In this document: positions 6,951 to 12,979 of the stretch, piece after piece | Numbering within the stretch: position 1 is the first letter of the stretch | How the letters are laid out: each line of letters begins with the position of its first letter | Source: a bacterium | GTDB taxonomy: Bacteria; Cyanobacteriota; Vampirovibrionia; Obscuribacterales; Obscuribacteraceae | Length of the DNA: 12,979 bases | Reading direction: 5' to 3' | Assembly (NCBI GenBank): GCA_030431355.1 | Contig: JAUIJG010000122.1 | Span: forward strand, 1 to 12,979 | The notes under the pieces: generated by a model | Databases searched by the model: none | What the model was told of the DNA's origin: nothing | Seen by the model: only the letters and a program-made list of their open reading frames with translations | Made by a program: the position numbers and the translations under genes

Positions 6951-7385
6951 TCAACCACAGCAACTGGAATTTGTCTCCCAGAGCTTCTTGTTCACATCCT
7001 CTTCATCATTGAATTTTTCAGATTCACCGACAGTAATGAAGTGCTCCCATTTAACTTCCTGGGGGTCAGACGACCAGACTTTGCTGGAGCGCGAATAGCA
7101 GCATTCCACATCACCCTGTACATGATGGTTGTGACCACCCGAGGCTAATCGCTCGATGGTGGAGGTAACATCTTCTTGTTCACTGAATTGAACACCAAGA
7201 TGATCTACCCCAAATCGCTTTCCGCTCTCACCTGGCACAATAGAAAAGTTGACGGCAGGTTCATCCAGAGCCCACTTGGCATAATTCTCTTTCAACACGG
7301 TGGGCTTCTGGTTGAACAGATCATTGTAAAAAGCGATGGAATTATCCATGTCTTTGACCACAACGTTTACATGAAAGCGCTTCAT
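6951..7385 (-). CDS. arsI: ArsI/CadI-type VOC-family protein (C-As lyase-like)
   Basis: A 144-residue vicinal-oxygen-chelate (glyoxalase-fold) protein matching ArsI, the Fe(II) dioxygenase that splits the carbon-arsenic bond of trivalent organoarsenicals such as MAs(III). The metal ligands H5 (FHVN), H62 (GVDHLG) and E114 (KWEHF) and the As-binding pair C95-C96 (ECCYSRS) sit almost exactly where the characterised enzyme has them. The C-terminus ends in SSCCG, a second cysteine pair common in this group. The start is ATG at 7385 with GGGAG 9-10 nt upstream, inside the end of arsR. It lies 2 nt after the arsR stop, so the two genes are one operon. Related proteins were first named CadI (cadmium-induced), so cadmium response remains possible. 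Confidence 0.92.
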   Translation of the reverse strand: MKRFHVNVVVKDMDNSIAFYNDLFNQKPTVLKENYAKWALDEPAVNFSIVPGESGKRFGVDHLGVQFSEQEDVTSTIERLASGGHNHHVQGDVECCYSRSSKVWSSDPQEVKWEHFITVGESEKFNDEEDVNKKLWETNSSCCG

Positions 7386-7387
7386 AA

Positions 7388-7678
7388 TCAGATATCTCCC
7401 TTGCAGCAGTTTTCGGTTAGGTAGCCGAGCAAATCATCTACATTTTCAAAGTTTGCCCGGTAAATAATTGAACGACTTTCTCTAGTCGCCGTGACAAGAT
7501 TTGCTTTGGTCAAATGAGCGAGATGAAAGGACATCGTGGAAGCGGCTTTGTTTAAACGCTTCGATATCTTTCCTGCCGGCAGCCCATCTCTGCCCTGACG
7601 GACAAGTAACTTGAAGATGCGAAGCCTGGTATCGTGAGCCAGAGCAGCAAGCATGTCAACGGCTTTTGAATGTTTCAT
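7388..7678 (-). CDS. arsR: ArsR-family metalloregulatory repressor
   Basis: A 96-residue winged-helix dimeric repressor. The recognition region is LPAGKISKRLNKAASTMSFH followed by LAHLTKANLV (about residues 33-62), with the wing at TRESRSIIYRAN. The ELCVCDL site of E. coli ArsR is absent; instead a vicinal cysteine pair C91-C92 sits near the C-terminus (TENCCKG), as in the subgroup of ArsR proteins that bind As(III) with C-terminal cysteines. It probably represses its own operon until arsenite or methylarsenite binds. The ATG at 7678 is preceded by TCTGGAAAT, a modest ribosome site. Co-transcribed with arsI. Confidence 0.94.
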   Translation of the reverse strand: MKHSKAVDMLAALAHDTRLRIFKLLVRQGRDGLPAGKISKRLNKAASTMSFHLAHLTKANLVTATRESRSIIYRANFENVDDLLGYLTENCCKGDI

Positions 7679-7684
7679 ATTTCC

Positions 7685-7715
7685 AGAATAGTCGAATTGT
7701 CATCAAAAGACAAAT
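7685..7715 (-). promoter_or_regulatory. Candidate arsR promoter with overlapping operator
   Basis: On the minus strand TTGTCT (7708-7713) and TATTCT (7685-7690) are spaced by 17 nt. An imperfect inverted repeat, AATTGTC-N7-GACAAAT on the plus strand (7695-7715, six of seven arm positions pairing), overlaps the -35 and spacer, the expected place for ArsR binding. The boxes each match consensus at four of six, and the leader would be very short, so the exact promoter is uncertain. Confidence 0.45.
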
Positions 7716-7747
7716 GAAATTTTCTACCGACTTCACAATCGCAGATA

Positions 7748-7770
7748 AAAAGTAATCCTGAGCGCTCAGG
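7748..7770 (-). terminator. Probable terminator of the PilX-like gene
   Basis: The palindrome CCTGAGCGCTCAGG (7757-7770) begins 6 nt after the stop codon and is followed on the minus strand by ATTACTTTTTATC. It can form a 5-bp GC-rich stem with a 4-nt loop and a T-rich tail. Confidence 0.55.
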
Positions 7771-7776
7771 CTAGCA

Positions 7777-9432
7777 TTATGGAACAAGCTTGCCGGTCAC
7801 TTCCTGGTAAGTAGTAACCCTGAAATTTTGAAGAGTATTGACTCCTGCCGGCGCACCGCTACCAACGCCATTTACATCAGGAACCAATTGCATTGTGCCC
7901 TTCATGCTGATATTAGTCTTGTCCGAGACTATGGCACCGCTAAATGCCTGGGATGAAGAGCTATTATTACCGTTCTTAACTGAAACATTGGCATTTGGAG
8001 CATAGATTAGTCCGTTGAAGTTAGAGCCGTTCATGTTGATGTTCACGTTGCCGGGACCATCGTAGTAGATCTGCAAATTCTCCGGAGAACCATTGTTGAC
8101 AAAGCGGCTAGTATCGATATCCACCGGACTGTCGGAATTTGTGCCGTCTATAAAAATCTTGGTCGGCTGAGTATTAGCAGGGTCAATAACAACTTTGGCG
8201 ACTGTATCATTTGCAAACAATGAGCTGGATTTGAAGGAGGAGACTTCATTGCCACTACTATCAACACCATGGGTGAGGGTGATACTGGATCCGGGATCAC
8301 TATAATCACCGAGGGTTGAAAGAAAGGATGAGAGATCATTGGTGGTAGTATCACCGCCCTGGGTTGTCACTGACTGACTACTCGTTGTCGGAGTCGGATT
8401 CGCGCCAATCGGACTGTTTCCGGCATTGGTATCGATAGGATCCTGATTCAAACCTTCCCTGTTAACTGATGGGTCATTAGCAGAAAGCTGGTCGGCAATG
8501 GCGTTAACATTATCGTTGGCAGGATTGTTCTGGGGTCCTGTAGTTTCAGTAAAAGCGGATTGATTGCCACCATTTGACTCAAAGCGCCCATTGATCTCGA
8601 CACTGCCTGAAAGGTCGGCGAACTCTCCAGGAGCACCACTGGAGTTATTACTGGCTATGACGTTTCCGTTGATATTTAGATTGGCCGTTTGTCCGTCCAG
8701 ACCGATCGTTTTATTTGAGCGAAGCTGCAACTTAAAACTCTTGTAGGGATTACCGTTTGAGTCCGTCAAGTCATCAAAAGTAGTGACCGGATAAGAATCT
8801 ATGTTGAGCGAACCACCCTCAGGAGCGATATTGAGGCTGGACAAACTCAAAATGCCGGCACCAGGGAAATTGGCTGATGGCGGCACGGTTTCATTCAATA
8901 CAGGCTCAGTCACCACACGAATACTGGTGGAAAACATACCTTTTGAGGCAGTAACTTCAATAATTTTCTTGTGTATCGAGGCATTCTGGGCGGAATTAAC
9001 CGTACCTCTAACCGGACTATTATAGTCAGTGCCCACAGATTCTACCGGGTCAAGCTGGGGAGACCATAGTAGACCAAAAGTCTTCTCCCTGGCTCGATCA
9101 AAAGAATCCAACTTACGCACTCTAGCGCTGACCGACACCCCGGAAGCTTCTATCCAGTTGCTTGGAACACTGACTAAAACGGAAGGATTGTCATCGGTCA
9201 GGTCATAGGTAGCCTCACCATCATCAATCGACCTTTTAATATCCTGCAAAACATAGTCAAGACCGGTCTCGGCAGCCGTCAATAGACCGGCTTTCTGTTT
9301 CGCCACACTTTCGCTCCGCATTACGGAGATCAATGTGCTGGCCAGGGCAAGCAAAAGCATAATCGCGAAAACTCCAATCACGATTATTGATACAAGGGCA
9401 TAGCCCCCCTTATCTCTGCTTCTTCTACTCAG
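7777..9432 (-). CDS. PilX-like minor pilin / pilus-associated protein with beta-rich C-terminal region
   Basis: The protein starts with a short basic stretch, then GGYALVSIIVIGVFAIMLLLALAS, a membrane helix, and AAETGLDYVLQDI, the pattern of PilX N-terminal domains (no Glu at +5, as usual for PilX/GspK types). The remaining roughly 480 residues are Asn/Ser/Gly/Thr-rich with repeated short beta strands. Near the C-terminus NFNGLIYAPNANVSV...FSGAIVSDKTNISMKG resembles the C-terminal domain (DUF7305-like) seen in such pilus proteins. The first usual start, GTG at 9381, falls inside the helix. The frame is open to a stop at 9448, and CTG at 9430-9432 has AAGGAG 7 nt upstream, so I choose CTG, giving 551 residues. 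A likely exported tip or minor component of a type IV pilus. Divergent from the two other pilin genes. Confidence 0.75.
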   Translation of the reverse strand: MSRRSRDKGGYALVSIIVIGVFAIMLLLALASTLISVMRSESVAKQKAGLLTAAETGLDYVLQDIKRSIDDGEATYDLTDDNPSVLVSVPSNWIEASGVSVSARVRKLDSFDRAREKTFGLLWSPQLDPVESVGTDYNSPVRGTVNSAQNASIHKKIIEVTASKGMFSTSIRVVTEPVLNETVPPSANFPGAGILSLSSLNIAPEGGSLNIDSYPVTTFDDLTDSNGNPYKSFKLQLRSNKTIGLDGQTANLNINGNVIASNNSSGAPGEFADLSGSVEINGRFESNGGNQSAFTETTGPQNNPANDNVNAIADQLSANDPSVNREGLNQDPIDTNAGNSPIGANPTPTTSSQSVTTQGGDTTTNDLSSFLSTLGDYSDPGSSITLTHGVDSSGNEVSSFKSSSLFANDTVAKVVIDPANTQPTKIFIDGTNSDSPVDIDTSRFVNNGSPENLQIYYDGPGNVNINMNGSNFNGLIYAPNANVSVKNGNNSSSSQAFSGAIVSDKTNISMKGTMQLVPDVNGVGSGAPAGVNTLQNFRVTTYQEVTGKLVP

Positions 9433-9602
9433 TCGCCCTCTCCTTCTCTATGATAATCAGACTCTGAAAAAGCGTCTTCCTACTGATTTATGCCCATAGA
9501 GAACCATTGAATATAATTGATGATAAAAGAGTGACGGATATCAGAGGGTCGATTTTTGGCATAAATATGTAGAGGGACTGATTATTTCTAAAGGAAGGCC
9601 CT
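9433..9602. promoter_or_regulatory. Divergent intergenic region of the pilin genes
   Basis: This 170-bp stretch must hold the promoters for both pilin transcripts. A perfect TATAAT lies at 9512-9517 on the plus strand, about 85 nt before the PilV-like start, but lacks a good -35 box. AAAGGAAG (about 9589-9597) serves the TTG start at 9603, and AAGGAG read on the minus strand (9440-9445) serves the CTG at 9432. I see no riboswitch-like conserved core. Confidence 0.4.
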
Positions 9603-10142
9603 TTGAAGCTGACCAGACAAAAGCACAGAAAGATTCGTAATAGACGCCCCCGGAGAACAGAAGAGGGCATCTATCTGGTTGAAATTCTTGTGGCTGTAAT
9701 GATCGGCGCCATGCTCACCTTCGCGCTACTAAATGCGGCATCCCTGTCCATGAGACACGCCACCGCCTCTCAAAACGAGGTCTACGCCAACACAATTGTC
9801 AGCCAGGTCCTGGAAGCAACCAGAGCGATTCCATATGGCGAACTAGAGGCAAATATAGGCGAGCACGACCTTCTTACCAATAAAATCAACTCAGGCGAAA
9901 CAGGACCGACAATCAGACCAGCACCACTTCAACTAAACACAGTGGACAAAACCTGGCAGAGCACCTCCAAATCAGGTCGCTTCCGAGGCGACGTAAAATA
10001 CTCCATCGAAGCCGGACCTGAATTGAATACTCTGAAAGTTAAAGTGTCTGTCTCCTGGAGAGACAGCACAAGATATGCCAGCGACAGAAAAGTAGAGTCT
10101 TCTATCGTTGTTGCAAAAAATGGCGCAGGGGAAGGAGTCTGA
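9603..10142 (+). CDS. PilV-like type IV minor prepilin
   Basis: A 179-residue prepilin. After a 22-residue basic leader comes the prepilin peptidase motif EEG-IYLVEILVAVMIGAM: cleavage after G22 would leave I23 as residue +1 and E27 as the conserved Glu at +5, followed by the hydrophobic assembly helix. The body (ASQNEVYANTIVSQVLEATRAIPY, later KVKVSVSWRD) fits PilV/GspI-type minor pilins, which help start filament assembly in the inner membrane. The TTG at 9603 is the start, supported by AAAGGAAG upstream and because any later start would remove the leader. The PilW-like gene begins 4 nt after its stop, so they are an operon. Confidence 0.87.
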   Translation: MKLTRQKHRKIRNRRPRRTEEGIYLVEILVAVMIGAMLTFALLNAASLSMRHATASQNEVYANTIVSQVLEATRAIPYGELEANIGEHDLLTNKINSGETGPTIRPAPLQLNTVDKTWQSTSKSGRFRGDVKYSIEAGPELNTLKVKVSVSWRDSTRYASDRKVESSIVVAKNGAGEGV

Positions 10143-10146
10143 GGCG

Positions 10147-11112
10147 ATGATCCTTAAGCAGAGGACGAGAAACAGCAGAAGAAGCCGTGGCGCAACTCTA
10201 ACAGAGATGCTCATAGCATCGCTTTTGCTCGGCTTCTCTCTAGCCGCCATCGGAGAGGTAATGGTGGTTACGGCAATGTCCACCAACAAACTTACAAATA
10301 GAGCCAGCGGAATCGCAGACTCCCGCTCGGTTACCAGAAGAATCCAGGCAGATATAAGAGAAGCGAGAAATTTCGGAGATGCCTACGACATTCCCGAAGA
10401 CAACTCCTCACTTTACGAAAACAATTACTTTCCCTGTAGTGACAATCCACTTTATGAAATAGGCTCCGGTCCCCAGCATATAAGCACCCGCTGGTCCTGG
10501 AACGGCTGGCCCACAAGTTGGGGTACACCGCCATACAAACTGGATGCCCAGACTCTCATTATCCAGCAACCGGTCGTGTTCCTGGACCCGGCAAATGATC
10601 CACTGGATTCTTCATTCAGCGCTTCAGCTCCGCAAAACAACCTGAACGGATTGCCCATAGAAGGTTCAATAACCGCAGGCAGGAACAATCTAGAGACGAT
10701 TGTCTACAAACTCATCCAAGATCCGAATGAGCCAACAGAATTCATATTGCAGAGAGCCCGCTTCTCAGGCGAGGATCCGGTCTCCCAATCTAGCTACAAA
10801 GCGATGATCAACCCACCACAAACGGTGCTCACCGGAATCATTGGTCCTCTTCCTACCAATGGTGGTACCACGCCAGAGATATTCACATTTTTCACTAAAG
10901 GTGCCATCGCCGGTCAATTCGACGAAATTGATCCAGCCAACCTGGATACCAATCCCAGTATCACAAACAATATCATCGGGGCTGGTCTGGACATTGAACT
11001 AAAAAAACCGGACTCAAGCAATGGTCAAGCAAACACAGCTTATCAGCAGCGTATGGGAATCCATACAGAAGCTTTCACCCGCTACAATCGTGGACTGAGC
11101 GCCAAGAACTAA
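10147..11112 (+). CDS. PilW-like type IV minor prepilin
   Basis: A 321-residue prepilin with leader MILKQRTRNSRRSRG and motif G15-ATLTEMLIASLLLGFSLAAIGEV: cleavage after G15, Glu at +5 (E20), then the N-terminal helix. SRSVTRRIQADIREARNFGDAY is the typical PilW/PulJ segment after the helix. The long C-terminal part is Pro/Asn-rich with LETIVYKLIQDPNEPTEFILQRARF, like PilW proteins, and ends without a recognised ligand domain. I place the start at ATG 10147 because GGAAGGAG lies just upstream; the longer frame from 10108 would overlap the PilV-like gene by 35 nt and give a leader that is too long. Its product should join the same filament as its neighbour. Confidence 0.88.
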   Translation: MILKQRTRNSRRSRGATLTEMLIASLLLGFSLAAIGEVMVVTAMSTNKLTNRASGIADSRSVTRRIQADIREARNFGDAYDIPEDNSSLYENNYFPCSDNPLYEIGSGPQHISTRWSWNGWPTSWGTPPYKLDAQTLIIQQPVVFLDPANDPLDSSFSASAPQNNLNGLPIEGSITAGRNNLETIVYKLIQDPNEPTEFILQRARFSGEDPVSQSSYKAMINPPQTVLTGIIGPLPTNGGTTPEIFTFFTKGAIAGQFDEIDPANLDTNPSITNNIIGAGLDIELKKPDSSNGQANTAYQQRMGIHTEAFTRYNRGLSAKN

Positions 11113-11160
11113 ACTTGATTTTTAAGACTTCTTAGACAGCACCAAGCGGACTACTTGGCC

Positions 11161-12183
11161 CTACTCCTTAGCTTTGTCCTCGGAACTGACGTCTTTCTGG
11201 GAGACAACCACAAGCTTGCCGTCTTGATTCAGGCTCAGACCAAGTCTCAGATGAATAGGTGTAGCCGACTCTTTTGCTTTCTGGCTGCCTAATTCAGCAT
11301 ATATATCCACATCGGTGCTGACACTGGATGTGGGCTCCTGGACCACCTTGTTGATCACCACGGACTGCCCCTGGGGAAGGCGGTTTAACTGCCTTCTGGA
11401 AAGAGGGAAATTAGTCTCGTTCCAATATTTCTTCATCAAATCAGGCTTCATCACGGACATGGCCTGAACCTGAGAGTAACGGTAAGAGCGAGGTCCGAAA
11501 TCCAAAAGGTTGGAGACATACTTACGCACAAAGGTATCGACGTTTTCAGAGCTCATTTCACTCCGGGCAATCTCTTTTGCTTCTTCCGGCGCTGTCGAGG
11601 AGCTGTAATTAAAGAAGAAGAAGATTGCGGCACCCACAAAAGTTACGAGAACGGCGGCAAGCCCGACTGCGCCAAAGATTAGATACTTCTTCTCCTTAGC
11701 CCGTCGAGGTGAAATCATCTCGGATCTGGACTTGCGATCCGGAATATTCAGGTCGCTAAAGTCGGATGTTTGATGGGTTTCAGCAGTGAGGGTCTGGATT
11801 GCGTCGTTGGCTGCCGGGGTGCGCTCAAGGCTAGGAGCCACTCTATAATCGGTAAATGTCGGCTCCTTCTCTAATAGCGATTTCCCTTCTGTATTTTTTC
11901 CGCTGGTCAAAATACGTGAGAGTTTCAGAGATTCATCCGAAGTCAGAAGCACCTGACTGGCGGGCGGTGTACCGATTTTTCGCTTAACGGATAACGATAC
12001 TCTCTCTTCCACATCCTTCAATACCACCAGGAAACCTGATTGGGTTTCGACCATTCGAACGGTGGTCACAGGCGACTGGGCAACTACATTGTCCTCGGAC
12101 TGAAATATGTCACCGGTCTGGTCCCCGGCAAAGGGTGCCTGGGATTGGGAAGAAGATGTATAGTCATCGGAGGAGTAAGTCAC
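11161..12183 (-). CDS. Uncharacterised single-pass membrane protein, possibly VirB8/TraE-like outer domain
   Basis: I do not recognise this 340-residue protein with certainty. Residues 1-165 are a hydrophilic, Ser/Thr-rich cytoplasmic region with a short beta-like patch (RMVETQSGFLVVLKDVEERV, 43-62). A basic RRAKEKK stop-transfer edge precedes a membrane helix at 167-191 (FGAVGLAAVLVTFVGAAIFFFF). Residues 200-340 look like a small alpha+beta domain: VDTFVRKYVSNLLDFGPRSY, then MSVMKPDLMKKYW, then strands ending in HLRLGLSLNQDGKLVVVSQ. This order resembles the NTF2-like outer domain of TraE/VirB8 conjugation proteins, but the match is weak and no secretion genes are near. The start is GTG at 12183 with AGAGG 9 nt upstream. 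Its stop lies 48 nt from that of the convergent pilW-like gene; pilus-related function is only a guess. Confidence 0.82.
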   Translation of the reverse strand: MTYSSDDYTSSSQSQAPFAGDQTGDIFQSEDNVVAQSPVTTVRMVETQSGFLVVLKDVEERVSLSVKRKIGTPPASQVLLTSDESLKLSRILTSGKNTEGKSLLEKEPTFTDYRVAPSLERTPAANDAIQTLTAETHQTSDFSDLNIPDRKSRSEMISPRRAKEKKYLIFGAVGLAAVLVTFVGAAIFFFFNYSSSTAPEEAKEIARSEMSSENVDTFVRKYVSNLLDFGPRSYRYSQVQAMSVMKPDLMKKYWNETNFPLSRRQLNRLPQGQSVVINKVVQEPTSSVSTDVDIYAELGSQKAKESATPIHLRLGLSLNQDGKLVVVSQKDVSSEDKAKE

Positions 12184-12225
12184 GATCTCTGCCTCTTTTT
12201 GCTTTCACTCATTAAGCTCAACTAA

Positions 12226-12255
12226 GAAATAGTGAGCCTTTTCAACACTAGTCAA
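12226..12255 (-). promoter_or_regulatory. Candidate promoter of the membrane-protein gene
   Basis: On the minus strand TTGACT (12250-12255) is 18 nt before TATTTC (12226-12231), 43 nt ahead of the GTG start. The -35 is good (five of six), the -10 poor. Confidence 0.3.
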
Positions 12256-12298
12256 TAGTTTATAGGCTATCTCTTGATTTGTCCTGAAAACTAATGAA

Positions 12299-12336
12299 TA
12301 AGACCCAAGCCGTAATAAAAATTGGCTTGGGTCTTA
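12299..12336 (-). terminator. Strong hairpin downstream of the sigma factor gene, likely terminator
   Basis: A perfect 13-bp stem, TAAGACCCAAGCC and GGCTTGGGTCTTA, with a 12-nt loop, lies 61 nt past the sigA stop. On the minus strand it is followed by TTCATTAGTTTT, only moderately T-rich, so a terminator is likely but not perfect. The rest of the 12184-12397 gap shows only the candidate promoter above. Confidence 0.65.
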
Positions 12337-12397
12337 CTAGTTTTATCTAATGCTGGCTCTAGAAGAGCACTCGCTTAGTTGAGTCCGCTCTCAGTCT

Positions 12398-12979
12398 CTA
12401 AAGATACTCTCTGAGTCTGGAAGAACGACCGGGCTGTCTGAGTTTACGCAGAGCCTTGAATTCAATCTGACGAACTCTTTCACGGGTTACGTTGAAGAGT
12501 TGACCGACTTCTTCCAGGGTTCTCTGTCTTCCATCGTCAAGACCGAATCGCAGTCTCAGAACATCACGCTCACGAGGTGTCAGCTCATTCAGCATCTTAG
12601 CCAGATCCTGGCGCAGAAGTTCATGGGTGACGGTCGTGTCCGGTCTGTCTGTTTCAGCATCTTCGATGAAGTCACCCAGTCGGGAGTCTTCTTCTTTACC
12701 GATGGGAGTTTCGAGTGAGATTGGCTCTTTAGCCGCTTTGATAATCTCATGCAGCTTAACGATGGATACATCCATGGCGTTAGCCAGTTCGTGCTCGGTG
12801 GGCTTTCTGTTCAGTTCCTGGGCAAGCTGACGGGTTACTTTCTTCAGCTTGTTGATGGTCTCCACCATGTGTACAGGAACTCGAATGGTTCTGGATTTGT
12901 CAGCCAGAGCCCGGGTGATAGCCTGACGAATCCACCAGGTGGCATAAGTTGAGAACTTATAACCCCGCTCATGGTCGAA
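12398..12979 (-). CDS. sigA: Primary RNA polymerase sigma factor, SigA/RpoD type (5' end outside window)
   Basis: The C-terminal 193 residues of a group 1 (housekeeping) sigma-70 factor; the frame is open through the last base of the window, so the gene starts beyond it. Visible from the N-terminal side: region 2.3-2.4 with [20 protein letters not shown] and RTIRVPVH, which melts and reads the -10 element; region 3 (MVETINKL ... [20 protein letters not shown], the 3.2 finger segment); region 4 with [18 protein letters not shown] and the helix-turn-helix [20 protein letters not shown] that reads the -35 element; end RSSRLREYL. All hallmarks are intact. The TTGACA/TATAAT-like boxes proposed elsewhere in the window suit this factor. 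It lies upstream of the membrane-protein gene but is separated by a hairpin. Confidence 0.97.
   Translation of the reverse strand, partial: FDHERGYKFSTYATWWIRQAITRALADKSRTIRVPVHMVETINKLKKVTRQLAQELNRKPTEHELANAMDVSIVKLHEIIKAAKEPISLETPIGKEEDSRLGDFIEDAETDRPDTTVTHELLRQDLAKMLNELTPRERDVLRLRFGLDDGRQRTLEEVGQLFNVTRERVRQIEFKALRKLRQPGRSSRLREYL

Noticed and set aside
9433..9602. c-di-GMP riboswitch between the divergent pilin genes
   Set aside because: I looked because pilus genes are often controlled this way, but no GEMM-like conserved core is visible.
10108..10146. Longer start of the PilW-like gene at 10108
   Set aside because: It overlaps the PilV-like gene and makes the leader too long; ATG 10147 has a good ribosome site and the expected leader.
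11113..11160. CCAAG-N7-CTTGG repeat (11142-11158) between convergent genes as a terminator
   Set aside because: Stem only 5 bp with no T-tract on either strand.
12398..12868. Separate short sigma-like gene starting at the Met at 12868
   Set aside because: The frame stays open to the window end and encodes sigma region 2 ([12 protein letters not shown]) upstream, so this Met is internal.

Overview
The window holds twelve genes, ten complete and two cut by its ends, packed with short intergenic gaps. The organism is a free-living bacterium with a primary sigma factor of the SigA/RpoD type, type IV pilus minor pilins, c-di-GMP signalling, polyamine synthesis and arsenic defence. Base composition is roughly balanced. 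No transposase, integrase, tRNA, rRNA or CRISPR array is visible, so this reads as ordinary chromosome. A gene-dense Gram-negative-like genome, for example an Obscuribacterales (Melainabacteria/Vampirovibrionia) lineage, is a tentative guess from the overall feel of the sigma factor, signalling protein and pilins; no search supports it.

Layout. Positions 1-492 (minus): N-terminal part of an S-adenosylmethionine decarboxylase that reads straight on into what looks like the start of spermidine synthase, a SpeD-SpeE fusion. Positions 665-1606 (minus): membrane-anchored alpha/beta hydrolase. Positions 1770-5567 (minus): a 1265-residue signalling protein with GAF, degenerate receiver, GAF, GGDEF and HD-GYP domains and a long Pro/Gln tail. 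Positions 5814-6935 (plus): 3-methyladenine DNA glycosylase followed by a VanZ-like membrane protein. Positions 6951-7678 (minus): an arsR-arsI operon (repressor plus C-As lyase/VOC protein) with its own candidate operator. Positions 7777-9432 (minus) and 9603-11112 (plus): divergent minor pilin genes, a large PilX-like protein on one side and a PilV-like/PilW-like pair on the other. Positions 11161-12183 (minus): an unassigned single-pass membrane protein with a possible VirB8/TraE-like outer domain. Positions 12398-12979 (minus): C-terminal part of the primary sigma factor, followed by a strong hairpin.

How the parts relate. The three pilin-like genes probably act together as minor or pseudopilin components of a type IV pilus or related secretion filament, and c-di-GMP commonly controls such filaments, so the large GGDEF/HD-GYP protein could be functionally linked to them; this is inference from family knowledge, not from direct linkage. 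arsR and arsI form a self-contained, self-regulated detoxification unit. The other genes look like unlinked housekeeping functions.

The most unusual points are the multi-domain c-di-GMP protein (receiver with its acidic pair, switch Thr and Lys replaced; HD-GYP with the Lys of HDxGK replaced; 105-bp repeats in the tail), the SpeD-SpeE fusion, a likely CTG start on the PilX-like gene, and a shortened glycosylase. I see no clear evidence for a wholly new multi-gene system.
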